A DNA stretch of 64,000 nt from Aminipila sp963524205 (GCA_963524205.1 CAURED010000002.1:62001-126000); one strand, 5' to 3'. Shown: positions 44,797 through 54,343, counted from the first letter of the stretch. The notes: generated by a model not told the origin, from the letters alone. Numbers and translations: made by a program.

Positions 44797-44844
44797 AAGG
44801 AGCTGTGTACTCGTGATTCTCTAATCACTAGTACACAGCTCCTT
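44797..44844 (-). terminator. Terminator of htpG
   Basis: AAGGAGCTGTGTAC (44797-44810) pairs perfectly with GTACACAGCTCCTT (44831-44844). An inner stem (CGTGATT with AATCACT) is present, and a T-run follows on the minus strand. Confidence 0.85.
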
Positions 44845-44894
44845 GCTTAAAGCTTGTTCAACAATACACTATCTACCAATTGCGTATAGGGGAC

Positions 44895-46814
44895 CTACAT
44901 TAAGTTACAAATTGCATTGGAAAATTCAATTGGATCTTCGACTGGCATTCCTTCAATTAGAAGTGCCTGATTATATAAAAGTTTTGCATAATCCTTAACT
45001 TTATCTTTATCTTCCGCAAATATAGCCTTAAGAGACTCAAATACCCTATGATTTGAATTTATTTCAAGAACCTTTTCAGCAGAAACCTTATCACTATTTG
45101 CCGGCATTGAATTAAGCACTTTTTCCATCTCAATGGAGATTTCACCATTACTGGTTAAGCATACCGGATGGCTCTTCAGTCTCTGAGAAACTCTAACTTC
45201 AGAAACCTTACCAGCTAAAGCTTCTTTCATTGCTTCGAACAGTTCTTTATTTTCTTCTGTCTGCTTTTCTAAAGCTTCTTTTTCTTCAGCAGTCTCTTCA
45301 ATACCTAAATCATCACTTGAAACCGATTTAAATTGTTTTTCATCAATTGCACCAATAATCTTAATTGCAAATTCATCAATTTCATCTGTACAATAAAGGA
45401 TTTCATACCCCTTATCCTTAAGCATTTCGGTCTGAGGCTGTTTATCCAGTTTTTCTCTGCTTTCACCGCAAGCATAATAAATGTACTTCTGTTCTTCCTT
45501 CATTCTTGAAACATATTCTGAGAAAGTAACCAGCTTCTTTTCTGCGGATGAATAGAACATCAGCAGTTCTTTTACAGCATCCTTGTGCATGCCATATTCA
45601 TTGTAAGCACCAAACTTAAGCTGCATGCCAAAGTCTTCAAAGAACTTTTCATACTTTTCTCTATCCGTATTAAGCATTTCAAGGAGTTCGGATTTAATCT
45701 TCTTCTCAAGTCTGACAGCAATAGCTTTCAGCTGTCTGTCGTGTTGCAGCATTTCTCTGGAAATGTTCAAAGATAAATCCTGTGAATCTACAAGGCCTTT
45801 TACAAAGCTAAAATAATCTGGCAGTAAATCCGCACACTTATCCATAATCAGAACACCGCTGGAGTAAAGCTGTAAACCTTTTTCGTATTCCTTGGTATAA
45901 TAGTTGTATGGTGTCCTCGCAGGTATATACATTAAAGCATTATAGGTTGATACCCCTTCTACGTTTGTATGAATTACTCTTGCTGGGTCTTCAAAATCAA
46001 AAAACTTTTCCTTATAAAACTGATTATATTCTTCGTCTGTAATAGCTCCCTTACTCTTCTTCCAAATAGGAACCATACTGTTTAAAGTCTCATCTTCTCT
46101 ATATGTTTCATACTCAGGAGTATAATCCTTATCCGCCTTCTGTTCTTCAGTAGCCTCTTTCATCTTATGTTTTTCAACATTCATCTTAATAGGATAACGG
46201 ATGTAATCCGAATACTTCTTAATTAGCCCTTTAATCTTGTATTCCTGTAAATACTCATTGTACTTGTCATCTTCCGTATCTTCTTTGATATAAAGAATAA
46301 TTTCTGTGCCTACAGCATCTTTCTGACACTCTGTAATGTTGTATCCTTCAACTCCTGTTGATTCCCATAGATAGGCCTGTTCTTGTCCGTAGCCTTTACT
46401 TATAACCTGTATTTTTGAAGCTACCATAAATGCAGAATAGAAACCCACGCCAAACTGACCAATTATATCAATTTCATCTTTGCCATCCATTTTATCTGCA
46501 TTGTCTTGCTTAAACTGAAGGGAACCGCTCTTTGCAATGGTACCTAAGTTATTTTCCATCTCATCCTTAGACATACCAATACCATTATCTGTTATGGTTA
46601 AAGTTCTTGCTTCTTTGTCCACTGCAAGCCTGATATAGAAATCTTCTCTAGAGATACCTGTGTTTTCAGTAAGAGTCAGGTAATATAATTTGTCGATTGC
46701 ATCACTCGCATTTGAAATAATCTCTCTTAAAAAGATCTCTTTATGCGTATAAATAGAGTTAATCATTAAGTCCAACAATCTTTTGGATTCTGCTTTAAAT
46801 TGTTTCTTTGCCAT
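44895..46814 (-). CDS. htpG: Chaperone HtpG (Hsp90)
   Basis: About 639 residues starting MAKKQFKAESKRLLDL at 46814 (GAGGGAAT before it). The GHKL ATP site includes SNASDAIDK and DNGIGMSKDE, then GQFGVGFYSAFMV. The middle domain has GVVDSQDLSLNISRE-like LVDSQDLSLNISREMLQ. Full length, with a C-terminal dimerisation domain. It is under heat-shock control through the CIRCE element upstream. Confidence 0.93.
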   Translation of the reverse strand: MAKKQFKAESKRLLDLMINSIYTHKEIFLREIISNASDAIDKLYYLTLTENTGISREDFYIRLAVDKEARTLTITDNGIGMSKDEMENNLGTIAKSGSLQFKQDNADKMDGKDEIDIIGQFGVGFYSAFMVASKIQVISKGYGQEQAYLWESTGVEGYNITECQKDAVGTEIILYIKEDTEDDKYNEYLQEYKIKGLIKKYSDYIRYPIKMNVEKHKMKEATEEQKADKDYTPEYETYREDETLNSMVPIWKKSKGAITDEEYNQFYKEKFFDFEDPARVIHTNVEGVSTYNALMYIPARTPYNYYTKEYEKGLQLYSSGVLIMDKCADLLPDYFSFVKGLVDSQDLSLNISREMLQHDRQLKAIAVRLEKKIKSELLEMLNTDREKYEKFFEDFGMQLKFGAYNEYGMHKDAVKELLMFYSSAEKKLVTFSEYVSRMKEEQKYIYYACGESREKLDKQPQTEMLKDKGYEILYCTDEIDEFAIKIIGAIDEKQFKSVSSDDLGIEETAEEKEALEKQTEENKELFEAMKEALAGKVSEVRVSQRLKSHPVCLTSNGEISIEMEKVLNSMPANSDKVSAEKVLEINSNHRVFESLKAIFAEDKDKVKDYAKLLYNQALLIEGMPVEDPIEFSNAICNLM

Positions 46815-46882
46815 GTAATATTCCCTCTTTCTGTGTAATGTAATATTATATAGATAGTATATAAAATACCTCTCATCGTTTT

Positions 46883-46909
46883 TTGGCACTCACCTTGTCC
46901 GAGTGCTAA
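46883..46909. promoter_or_regulatory. CIRCE operator (HrcA binding site) upstream of htpG
   Basis: TTGGCACTC-N9-GAGTGCTAA. The consensus on this strand is the inverted repeat TTAGCACTC-N9-GAGTGCTAA, and only one base differs. It lies 69 bp before the htpG start, so HrcA should repress htpG until heat shock. Confidence 0.9.
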
Positions 46910-47004
46910 CAAATATAATATACATCTCTGTCAGCCAAAAATCAAGTCTAAAATCAAAAAATTTTATTGAATTTATAAAGGATAGCAGACTGTTGCTCTT
47001 GTGT

Positions 47005-47874
47005 TTAATTCTTATTGTAATAATCTCCGCCCCTTGCTTTAAGTAATTTTAATTCTTTACCGTCACTGACAAAAGACCTTGTACACTCTAAAGTTGTTAA
47101 TACTAAAGTCTCTGATTGTGTACAAGCCTCCCATATGATATCATCCGCCGAATCAGATGTTACCACTGCATATCTTGCAGTACACTTTTCAATTAATTTA
47201 TCAACATTAGCACTGTATCTTCCGTGATACGGAATCTTAAGCAGATCTATATTCCTCCAATTGATTTCTAATAATTCATTAATCCGCTTTTCCTGAGCAT
47301 CTCCTGTAAATAACTGATTTACATTTCCATGATTTATTAAAACGGCAAGTGAGTAGTTGTTATCCAGCTTATAATTTTTTTCGAGAGGTGGATAAACTAA
47401 TAAATCAATTTCTCCTGCTTGCAGTTTTCTCGTCCTTGTGGGATAAATAATGTCTACACCCAAATCCTCACACTTTTTATTGATTTCATCTAGCAATTCA
47501 TTGTCTTTTGGATAATAAGGCTGGATAACCCTTTCAACCTTAAAGTTTTTTAACACCTCTAATGCTCCGCCAATATGATCCTTGTCTGGATGAGTAAGAA
47601 CAAGATACTGTAAGGTTTTTATGTCCTTTGCTTCTAAAAACCTTACAATTCGTTCAGAATCTTGCTTTTCTCCAGTGTCAATTAAAATGTTTATTCCCTG
47701 CTGATTAATTAATGAGCAATCGGCGTCTTCCTTGGTCTTAATGCAGTAAGTATAAACAGGTACTCCATCCGGAGCCAGTCTCTCTTTATTTTCATCCAAA
47801 ATTAAATAGCAGGCCACTGATATTCCAATAAATAGGAAAAATGCCGCTGCCTTAGTTAAACTATTTCCAATCAT
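47005..47874 (-). CDS. ComEC/Rec2-like metallo-beta-lactamase-fold hydrolase
   Basis: 289 residues with one N-terminal membrane anchor (about 8-26). The MBL motif HPDKDHIGG (about 99-107) holds the H-x-x-x-D-H zinc ligands, and GDAQ (about 194) and YHGRYSANVDKL complete the site. It resembles the soluble C-terminal hydrolase domain of ComEC, here as a separate exported enzyme without the channel. It may cleave nucleic acid or another phosphate ester outside the cell. Confidence 0.72.
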   Translation of the reverse strand: MIGNSLTKAAAFFLFIGISVACYLILDENKERLAPDGVPVYTYCIKTKEDADCSLINQQGINILIDTGEKQDSERIVRFLEAKDIKTLQYLVLTHPDKDHIGGALEVLKNFKVERVIQPYYPKDNELLDEINKKCEDLGVDIIYPTRTRKLQAGEIDLLVYPPLEKNYKLDNNYSLAVLINHGNVNQLFTGDAQEKRINELLEINWRNIDLLKIPYHGRYSANVDKLIEKCTARYAVVTSDSADDIIWEACTQSETLVLTTLECTRSFVSDGKELKLLKARGGDYYNKN

Positions 47875-47972
47875 TTTCCGCCCTCCTTATTTAAAGGAAT
47901 CTTTACTCTGCTTATATAAAACTTTGCGAAACTAGTGTTATCCGTCTATCCAAATGGATTATATCTATAATT

Positions 47973-48641
47973 TTATTTAAAAATACCATATGTCTTGTTT
48001 ATATCCTGAACATAAATGATACCTTTCCCGGGTTCATCAATTTTTAATTTCTCTCTTATTACAGATATTATATCCTCTGTCATATCTACTTCTGAAACTA
48101 TAATGACAGTTTCCTTTTCTGGTTCAACATCCATGGAAAACAATTTACTTGTTTCGTGAATTCCTGAGCCTCTTCCATTAACAATGGTACCTCCTTTGGA
48201 GCCTGCCGTAATTGCTGCCTCTATAACATCCTCGGCTTTTCCTTTATCAACAATGATAGTAATTAATTGATACATCGTATTATCTTCACCTCTCTCAATT
48301 TTCACATTGTCACATTTACACTTTCTCATTCCCACAGTAGTACAAATGGATGTTGTAAATGCAATGCCATGGTTTGGCTTATCTAACTTATATTCAAGAT
48401 TAACTATATCCAATACTCGATACGCCGTTTCTTTCTCTGCAACCATATATATAATTTCTTTTCCTATATCCGAAAGACCTAAATAATCCCATATGCGGTT
48501 GTTTACGGTTCCTCTTGCTAATGTTATAGTTCCGCCACAAATTCCATGTTTTTTGAATGTTTTTAATATCTTACTCCCCGTACCTAAATTAACTATTACG
48601 CATATTAACTCCAACCCCATAGTCTCTGTTTTACTGTCCAT
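47973..48641 (-). CDS. Tandem PII-like signal protein
   Basis: About 222 residues made of two GlnB-like halves. Half one: LELICVIVNLGTGSKILKTFKKHG, GGTITLARGT. Half two: MYQLITIIVDKGKAEDVIEAAITAG, GGTIVNGRGSG. Each has the beta-alpha-beta fold of PII with a divergent T-loop. The ATG at 48641 lies within the end of the membrane protein gene (overlap 11 bp), so the two are coupled. It probably regulates the adjacent DUF1538 protein in response to a nucleotide or metabolite. Confidence 0.75.
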   Translation of the reverse strand: MDSKTETMGLELICVIVNLGTGSKILKTFKKHGICGGTITLARGTVNNRIWDYLGLSDIGKEIIYMVAEKETAYRVLDIVNLEYKLDKPNHGIAFTTSICTTVGMRKCKCDNVKIERGEDNTMYQLITIIVDKGKAEDVIEAAITAGSKGGTIVNGRGSGIHETSKLFSMDVEPEKETVIIVSEVDMTEDIISVIREKLKIDEPGKGIIYVQDINKTYGIFK

Positions 48642-50121
48642 TATTTTCAACTTCCCCTTTCCTAGACTTAATCTTAAAAATCAATCCTAAAATTTGCAAC
48701 GCTATTAACGGTGTCATAGCAACCATAGCTATTACTCCAAAACCATCCACTAACACGGTGGCTCCTTCAACTGCTTCTGCTGCCCCCTGTGTATACGCCA
48801 ATATAAATGTAGCCGTCATGGGTCCTGACGCAACTCCCCCAGAGTCAAATGCAATACCTACGAATAGTTTTGGTGCAAAATAACTCAATGCTATTGATAT
48901 TAAATATCCAGGGAGAAGATATTGCCATAATTGCAGCTCTGGAATTAGTATACGTACCACAGATAACGCAACCGCTATACCGACACCTATTGCCAAAGCA
49001 AACATAACACCACTTCTCTTTACATATCCACTAGTAACACTTTCAATCTGATGTGTCAATACATAAACTGCCGGTTCTGCAAGTATTGTTACTACTCCTA
49101 GTATGAAACCAACAAGTATAACATATATTTTACTATCTAATGTAGCTATATTATAGCCTATGATACTTCCCGCATCCATAAATCCGGCATTCACACCAAC
49201 TAAAAATATAACCAACCCTATAAATGTAAATAGTAGACCAAATAAGATTTTTCTTACCTCTCTCTTTGGCAATTTGAAAGATATTTTTTGAAAAACAAGA
49301 AATAATATCAGAATAGGGAGTAATGCTATTATGATTTCGGTCCCTACTTTAGAAAATTCATGAAGAAATGGTGATATAATAGAATCGGAAATTCCCTTCG
49401 ATTCAAGGTTCCCCGTAATCTTATCCGTTTTTGATATAATACTCATAATCATTACAGATATAATCGCGCCGGTTGATGCAATGGCTACTAATCCGAAACT
49501 ATCCTGTTCCGATGCTTTACTATCCTTTTTTAATTTTGAAACACCAATTGCCAGTGCCAGAATAAAAGGTACAGTCAATGCTCCAGTTGTTGCCCCCGAG
49601 GCATCAAATGATATTGCCAAAAACTCCCGTGAGGTTATGCAAGCAAGTATGAAAATGATACTATATATTATTGTTAATAGTTTATATAATGGAAAATTGT
49701 AAACAATTCTGCCAAGACCTACAGCAAGCATGATCGCTATCCCTATAGATACTATCACTACGATACTTCCTTTTGATATTAAACCTGATGAAACAGAATC
49801 AACCTGTCCTGCTAAAATATGAAGATCCGGTTCTGCAACTGATATAAAAAAACCAAGTATCAAGCCAGCAATTGCTATTAACCAAAATTTATTAGTCTTA
49901 GCGAGCGCTCCTCCCATATTATTACCTATTGGAGTAATTCCGATATCTACTCCTATTAGAAAGATTGTTAATCCAATTATAAGAAATACTGTACCTATTA
50001 AAAATCTTATAAATATGGGTGTTTCTAGAGGGGTTAACGTATAATTCAGTATTAACACAATTATTGTAATTGGAATTACCGATAATAATACTTCTTTAAA
50101 TTTAGAAATTAATACACTCAA
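48631..50121 (-). CDS. DUF1538 membrane protein with internal duplication
   Basis: A 496-residue protein with about twelve membrane helices. It is built of two similar halves: SFDASGATTGALTVPFILA (first half, about 170-188) matches AFDSGGVASGPMTATFILA (second half). EPDLHILAGQVDSVSSGLI likewise matches EPAVYVLTHQIESVTSGYV. The DUF1538 family has no proven function but is repeatedly next to PII proteins, as here. It is probably a transporter. Confidence 0.75.
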   Translation of the reverse strand: MSVLISKFKEVLLSVIPITIIVLILNYTLTPLETPIFIRFLIGTVFLIIGLTIFLIGVDIGITPIGNNMGGALAKTNKFWLIAIAGLILGFFISVAEPDLHILAGQVDSVSSGLISKGSIVVIVSIGIAIMLAVGLGRIVYNFPLYKLLTIIYSIIFILACITSREFLAISFDASGATTGALTVPFILALAIGVSKLKKDSKASEQDSFGLVAIASTGAIISVMIMSIISKTDKITGNLESKGISDSIISPFLHEFSKVGTEIIIALLPILILFLVFQKISFKLPKREVRKILFGLLFTFIGLVIFLVGVNAGFMDAGSIIGYNIATLDSKIYVILVGFILGVVTILAEPAVYVLTHQIESVTSGYVKRSGVMFALAIGVGIAVALSVVRILIPELQLWQYLLPGYLISIALSYFAPKLFVGIAFDSGGVASGPMTATFILAYTQGAAEAVEGATVLVDGFGVIAMVAMTPLIALQILGLIFKIKSRKGEVENNGQ

Positions 50122-50197
50122 ATTTTTTCCATCCTTTCTTAATATATGCTATGCTTATTAACTGCTTATCTATCAGCAACAGATTAAATTGAGGATC

Positions 50198-50443
50198 TCA
50201 TGACCTATATCTTGTTTTTTTATACTGCTGCTGATGAGATGATGTTTTTTCAATTGCATGCAAATGACTTTTCCCTTGATTCACATAATTCAAGAACAAA
50301 GTTCCTAATAGTAGTCTGTCTTTCACTGCAATTCTATTCCATACATATCCCTTAAACAAATCTTTCACTAAAAAGATCTCCTCTTCTTCCAAATTTTCAG
50401 TTTCTTTCACAGCTTCATCTAACAATTCATTTACATTAAACAT
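50198..50443 (-). CDS. DUF1413 small protein
   Basis: About 81 residues starting MFNVNELLDEAVKETENL at 50443 after AAGGAGTGG; the longer frame upstream lacks a ribosome site. FLVKDLFKGYVWNRIAVKDRLLLG is the DUF1413 core. It is acidic at the start and basic at the end. Function is unknown. It stands between the DUF1538 gene and the S9 gene. Confidence 0.6.
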   Translation of the reverse strand: MFNVNELLDEAVKETENLEEEEIFLVKDLFKGYVWNRIAVKDRLLLGTLFLNYVNQGKSHLHAIEKTSSHQQQYKKTRYRS

Positions 50444-50555
50444 AAGACCACTCCTTTTCAACATCATTATCAAGCATGTTGTTAACACTATTGTATATAT
50501 ATTATGAAAATATGTCAACTTTAATAAAATAAAGAATTGCAGCCTTACGCTAAAA

Positions 50556-50579
50556 TACCCCAGATTTTTTTCTGAGGTA
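50556..50579 (-). terminator. Hairpin upstream of DUF1413
   Basis: TACCCCAGA (50556-50564) pairs with TCTGAGGTA (50571-50579) with one wobble. On the minus strand TTTTA follows. Confidence 0.5.
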
Positions 50580-50858
50580 CTTTACTTTTTCTATTACTTT
50601 CTATACCACCTGTTAATCATATCCTGCATTACTTTCGTCTGCTGTTCTACCACATCTATATTCTCCACCAACTGCTCCATTTATACTCACTTTGATATTA
50701 AAGGAGCTAGTCGATGCGATTAATAAGATATAACGAGAACGGAAAGAAAAGTCCTTTCAATGTAAAAGGACACTTTCCAGCGAATCGCTTCACTGAAAAA
50801 TGTCCTATAGTAATCCTTGTAAAATCGGGCTTTTCTTGATAAATGCGTTGACCGCTTT
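50580..50858. other. Region between rpsI and DUF1413, with a possible 28-codon ORF
   Basis: A minus-strand frame (50680-50594, MEQLVENIDVVEQQTK and so on, 28 residues) has only a weak ribosome site and may be a gene remnant. Otherwise the region holds the rpsI terminator (50751-50771) and nothing else I can name. Confidence 0.3.
50751..50771 (-). terminator. Terminator of rplM-rpsI
   Basis: GTCCTTT (50751-50757) pairs with AAAGGAC (50765-50771), followed on the minus strand by TTTTCTTT. Confidence 0.6.
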
Positions 50859-51254
50859 TTATCTCTTTGAGAACTGTGATGCTCTTCTTGCCTTCTTTAA
50901 ACCGTACTTCTTTCTTTCCGTCATACGAGGGTCTCTTGTTAAGAATCCTGCAGCCTTAAGTGGAGCTCTGAAAGCTTCCTTGTCAACTACTAAAAGTGCT
51001 CTTGAAATACCATGTCTTAAAGCACCAGCCTGACCAGTAAACCCACCACCATTTACAGTAGCAATTACGTCAAACTTACCTTCGCAGCCAGCAACCTCAA
51101 AAGGTCTTCTAACTTCTCTCTTAACGATTTCCATTCCAAAATAATCTTCTAGCGGCTTCTTGTTAACGATGATATCACCTTTTCCAGGGATTAATCGAAC
51201 TCTAGCAACTGAAGACTTTCTTCTGCCTGTTCCTTGATATTGAATCTTTGCCAT
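50859..51254 (-). CDS. rpsI: 30S ribosomal protein S9
   Basis: 131 residues. It begins MAKIQYQGTGRRKSSVARVRL and ends in the basic RRASQFSKR tail that reaches the ribosomal P site. GGGFTGQAGALRHGISRAL is the family signature. It follows rplM after 19 bp in the normal L13-S9 operon. Confidence 0.96.
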   Translation of the reverse strand: MAKIQYQGTGRRKSSVARVRLIPGKGDIIVNKKPLEDYFGMEIVKREVRRPFEVAGCEGKFDVIATVNGGGFTGQAGALRHGISRALLVVDKEAFRAPLKAAGFLTRDPRMTERKKYGLKKARRASQFSKR

Positions 51255-51273
51255 TATCTATTTCCTCCCCTTC

Positions 51274-51702
51274 TTAAAATTCCCAAACTTCAGGTTTCTG
51301 AGCTGCATGATCATGTTGAGGACCAGCATAAACCTTTAATTTTTTGTACATCTGTCTACCAAGCTTACCGTTTGGCATCATGCCTTTTATTGCATGTCTA
51401 ATTATTTCGTCTGGCTTCTTAGCCTGTAACTTTTCAAAAGTGATTTCTCTAAGACCACCTGGATATCCAGTATGTCTCTTATAGATTTTTTCTTTTCTCT
51501 TCTTACCTGTTACTTCTACCTTTTCAGCATTGATAACGATTACATAGTCTCCGCAGTCAACGTGTGGTGTGTAGATTGGCTTTTTCTTACCTCTAAGGAT
51601 TGCAGCAGCTTCGGATGCAAGTCTACCAAGAGTCTTACCCTCAGCATCAATTACATACCACTTATGTTCTACTTCCTGAGGCTTTGCGATAAATGATTTC
51701 AT
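51274..51702 (-). CDS. rplM: 50S ribosomal protein L13
   Basis: 142 residues: WYVIDAEGKTLGRLAS at the start, then the AIKGMMPNGKLGRQMYKKLKVYAG signature. Strong GAGGAGG ribosome site. First gene of the rplM-rpsI operon. Confidence 0.96.
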   Translation of the reverse strand: MKSFIAKPQEVEHKWYVIDAEGKTLGRLASEAAAILRGKKKPIYTPHVDCGDYVIVINAEKVEVTGKKRKEKIYKRHTGYPGGLREITFEKLQAKKPDEIIRHAIKGMMPNGKLGRQMYKKLKVYAGPQHDHAAQKPEVWEF

Positions 51703-51728
51703 TCTTTTACCTCCTCACCTACTAAAAT

Positions 51729-51810
51729 TGGCTTACAACCAATCACTTTCGGCAACCTTTACTATAACTTTGCGGGCCACGGCCAGTCTTTCCCAGCCTG
51801 CACCCTTATG
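51729..51810 (-). promoter_or_regulatory. Candidate L13 leader RNA
   Basis: Unusually GC-rich, structured 5' region of rplM. On the minus strand it reads GGGTGCAGGCTGGGAAAG, then GACTGGCCGTGGCCCGC, and ATTGGTTGTAAGCCAAT just before the ribosome site. Firmicute rplM genes often carry an autoregulatory L13 leader here. The match is from memory and not computed. Confidence 0.45.
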
Positions 51811-51928
51811 AAAAAAAACGTAAAACGATTTTTGACATTCTCAATTAGGCGTTGTAACACACAACGCACGATTAGTTTACACTTTTTCAAGGTTTAAGTC
51901 AATAAAAATATATCTTAGTCAAGTGTTT

Positions 51929-52243
51929 TTATTTTATTTTAGTAATTTTAACCAATTCAGAAAATTTCCCCATGATATATCCGTAGTTTTCTTTAACATG
52001 AGGCAGCTTGCATTGACTGCAATCCTTTATGCCATCTTCAGTATATCTAAAGTTCCCACCACATTTATCCTTTAATGCAAACAATGGGCAGAAGCAGAAT
52101 AAACAATTAAACTCTTCCGGCTTATCTGTTTTATGGCAGGGAAAATATTCACACTTACTATGGTTAAAAAATGAATATTCCTTTCCTGCCCAGTATGGTT
52201 GTTCTTGTTTACTTTCTTTAAGCCCCTTCTTTTCCTCTTCCAT
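51929..52243 (-). CDS. Cysteine-rich small domain protein (PF04071-type)
   Basis: 104 residues with many cysteines: SKCEYFPCHK, EEFNCLFCFCPLF, DKCGGNFRY, KDCSQCKLPH. This is the zf-like small domain that often occurs alone or fused to cobalamin-related proteins. It probably binds zinc or a cluster. It is a single-gene unit next to dapB. Function is unknown. Confidence 0.72.
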   Translation of the reverse strand: MEEEKKGLKESKQEQPYWAGKEYSFFNHSKCEYFPCHKTDKPEEFNCLFCFCPLFALKDKCGGNFRYTEDGIKDCSQCKLPHVKENYGYIMGKFSELVKITKIK

Positions 52244-52285
52244 GTTAAATTCTCCTTTTATCTATATATAAACATAAGTAATACC

Positions 52286-53038
52286 CTAAATTCCTATAAC
52301 ATCCTCCATGCTATATAATCCAATTGGTCTCCCCTCTAAGAACAACGCTCCTTCCACTGCACCTCTTGCGTAACATCCAAAATTATAGGCATGATGTGTG
52401 ATTTCAAGACGTTCACCTATACACCCAAATATTACATTATGGAAACTGGAAATATCTCCTGAACGCACTGAATGATGCGAAATCTCAGTAATATCTTTGC
52501 CAGAGGCTTCTGCCATTTCTCTTGCAAACTCCTTTGAAGTGCCGCTTGGAGAATCCACCTTTTTTTCATCATGCATATCAATGATATCGATTTTAGCTTT
52601 ATCACCGAGAGCCTCTGCTGCCAAGACAATCAGTTTCTTCATCACATTTGTCACATAGGATGTATTTGCTGCTCTTAGTAAAGAAATTCTTTTGCCAGCA
52701 TCGATGAATTGCTCTTCCTGTTCTTTGCTGAAACCCGTAGTTCCACAAACCAGAGCTTTTTTATGACTGATACAAGCTGTAAGAATTTCCATTGATAATG
52801 TTACTGTAGAAAAATCAATTACTACATCACAGTCTTCGATGACTTTTTCAATGTCCTCATAAACCAAAGCTTCAAGCCGAACACCAAGACCTGTGATTTC
52901 ACCTATATCCTGGCCAATATAGTCTCGTTCTTTTGGTCCAACGGCACCAATAATATTAATATTTTCTTGCTCATATGCAGCCTTTACTATCAGGCTTCCC
53001 ATTTTACCCTTTGGCCCCGTAATAATTACTTTTACCAT
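52286..53038 (-). CDS. dapB: 4-hydroxy-tetrahydrodipicolinate reductase
   Basis: 250 residues. N-terminal nucleotide fold GPKGKMGSLIVKAA and the DFSTVTLS strand. Catalytic domain: DMHDEKKVDSPSGTSKE with the Lys and Gly-Thr residues for dipicolinate. It is an enzyme of the diaminopimelate/lysine pathway, needed for peptidoglycan and spore dipicolinate. It follows murI by 15 bp, in one cell-wall precursor unit. Confidence 0.92.
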   Translation of the reverse strand: MVKVIITGPKGKMGSLIVKAAYEQENINIIGAVGPKERDYIGQDIGEITGLGVRLEALVYEDIEKVIEDCDVVIDFSTVTLSMEILTACISHKKALVCGTTGFSKEQEEQFIDAGKRISLLRAANTSYVTNVMKKLIVLAAEALGDKAKIDIIDMHDEKKVDSPSGTSKEFAREMAEASGKDITEISHHSVRSGDISSFHNVIFGCIGERLEITHHAYNFGCYARGAVEGALFLEGRPIGLYSMEDVIGI

Positions 53039-53053
53039 ACTCCCTCACATACA

Positions 53054-53833
53054 TTATGACTTTATCAATAACGCTTCTGATAACTTTATAATACTTTCTT
53101 TGCCCAGTGAATTCATAACCATTACCTGCCCATGGTTTGTACTTTCTCGTTGCAGTTTATCCCTTGCAAGCCTCCTTTCAAGCTGCTTAGCCGTACCTTC
53201 TCCTCCATCATAAATTTGTACGTCATGTCCTATAACCTTAATTATGCTTTCCTTTATAAATGGATAATGGGTACATCCTAAAACCACTGCAGTGGCATTT
53301 TCACGTAATTCTATTGTTAATCTACTGGCCAAATATTGGTCCAGTTCATCTCCTTCAAGAATGCCTTCCTCCACAAATTCCATCAGGCCTCCACAAGGGA
53401 CCGGAATAATCTGTGCAAACTCTTCATATTTTGACATTAAATTTTTAAATTTTTTTTCTGCTAATGTCATAGGAGTTGCCATAACGAGGATTTTTTTATC
53501 CTGATTATTTAAAACTGCCGGTTTAAGTGCAGGCTCAACTCCGATGATGGGAATATTCTTATACTTATTTCTTAAATATTCCGCAGCCGCACTAGTTGCA
53601 GTATTACAAGCTATTACAACTGCCTTTGCCCCTTGTCCTAATAAGAATTCTACATTTTTTTCTGTTAAATTCCGGACTTCTATTGTTTTCTTTGTTCCGT
53701 ATGGAGCATTTTTTGAATCCCCAAAATATATATAATTTTCGTTTGGCATCATTTTAATAGCTTCATTAAGCACGCTGATACCGCCAACTCCCGAATCTAA
53801 AAATGCAATCGGGTTATTATTTTTCTCTATCAT
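53054..53833 (-). CDS. murI: Glutamate racemase
   Basis: About 259 residues, starting MIEKNNNPIAF at 53833; an ATG nine bases upstream has no ribosome spacing. The two catalytic cysteines are in ACNTATSAA (about 76-84) and LGCTHYPF (about 185-192), and FLDSGVGG opens the enzyme. It makes D-glutamate for peptidoglycan. Confidence 0.92.
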   Translation of the reverse strand: MIEKNNNPIAFLDSGVGGISVLNEAIKMMPNENYIYFGDSKNAPYGTKKTIEVRNLTEKNVEFLLGQGAKAVVIACNTATSAAAEYLRNKYKNIPIIGVEPALKPAVLNNQDKKILVMATPMTLAEKKFKNLMSKYEEFAQIIPVPCGGLMEFVEEGILEGDELDQYLASRLTIELRENATAVVLGCTHYPFIKESIIKVIGHDVQIYDGGEGTAKQLERRLARDKLQRESTNHGQVMVMNSLGKESIIKLSEALLIKS

Positions 53834-54179
53834 ACTAGTCATACCTGAATTCTTAATTAATTTAAATGAAGCATTAAGCTTCTCTCAAATCCATTATTCT
53901 TTTAAATTACCTTTATAAATGTTCCATTCACACTATCTAAGTATACAGTTGCGAAATGGACATATTACCATAATATACTTTATCAACAAAAATTTCACTA
54001 AGAACATTCTTATTTTTATTAAAATTTTTTAAATGTAGCTATATATAATTTAGTGCTTTCATTTTAGCAAATTAAATACATTTATTATACTTCCATTTAA
54101 ACATTTACAATATTCCCCATTTCTTCTTTTTCTCTTCAGAAAATCTTTGCATAGATAAAATATAATACCTTCATCAACC

Positions 54180-54341
54180 AAATGTATATTGGAGGTAAAT
54201 TTAGCTGATACCACCGTTATCAGCTACATGGATAATAAAACGTCTACAGCTGCTATTTCAAAATTAAAGGTAGGCACTACCATAGCTGTGCAGTTAGATG
54301 AAGATGGTAAAACTGCAAAACAAATACTTATTATAGAATAG
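54180..54341 (+). pseudogene. Remnant of an OB-like stalk-domain protein
   Basis: The plus-strand frame to the TAG at 54339-54341 reads VISYMDNKTSTAAISKLKVG, then IAVQLDEDGKTAKQ. The pattern matches the repeat in the secreted protein at 43720-44640 (KRLTIKELKKDMKLAAI). It has no convincing start or partner, so it looks like the tail of a lost gene. Confidence 0.4.
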
Positions 54342-54343
54342 GG

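Noticed and set aside
50594..50680. 28-codon frame MEQLVENIDVVEQQTK
   Set aside because: Weak ribosome site and no recognisable family; kept only as a note in the intergenic entry.
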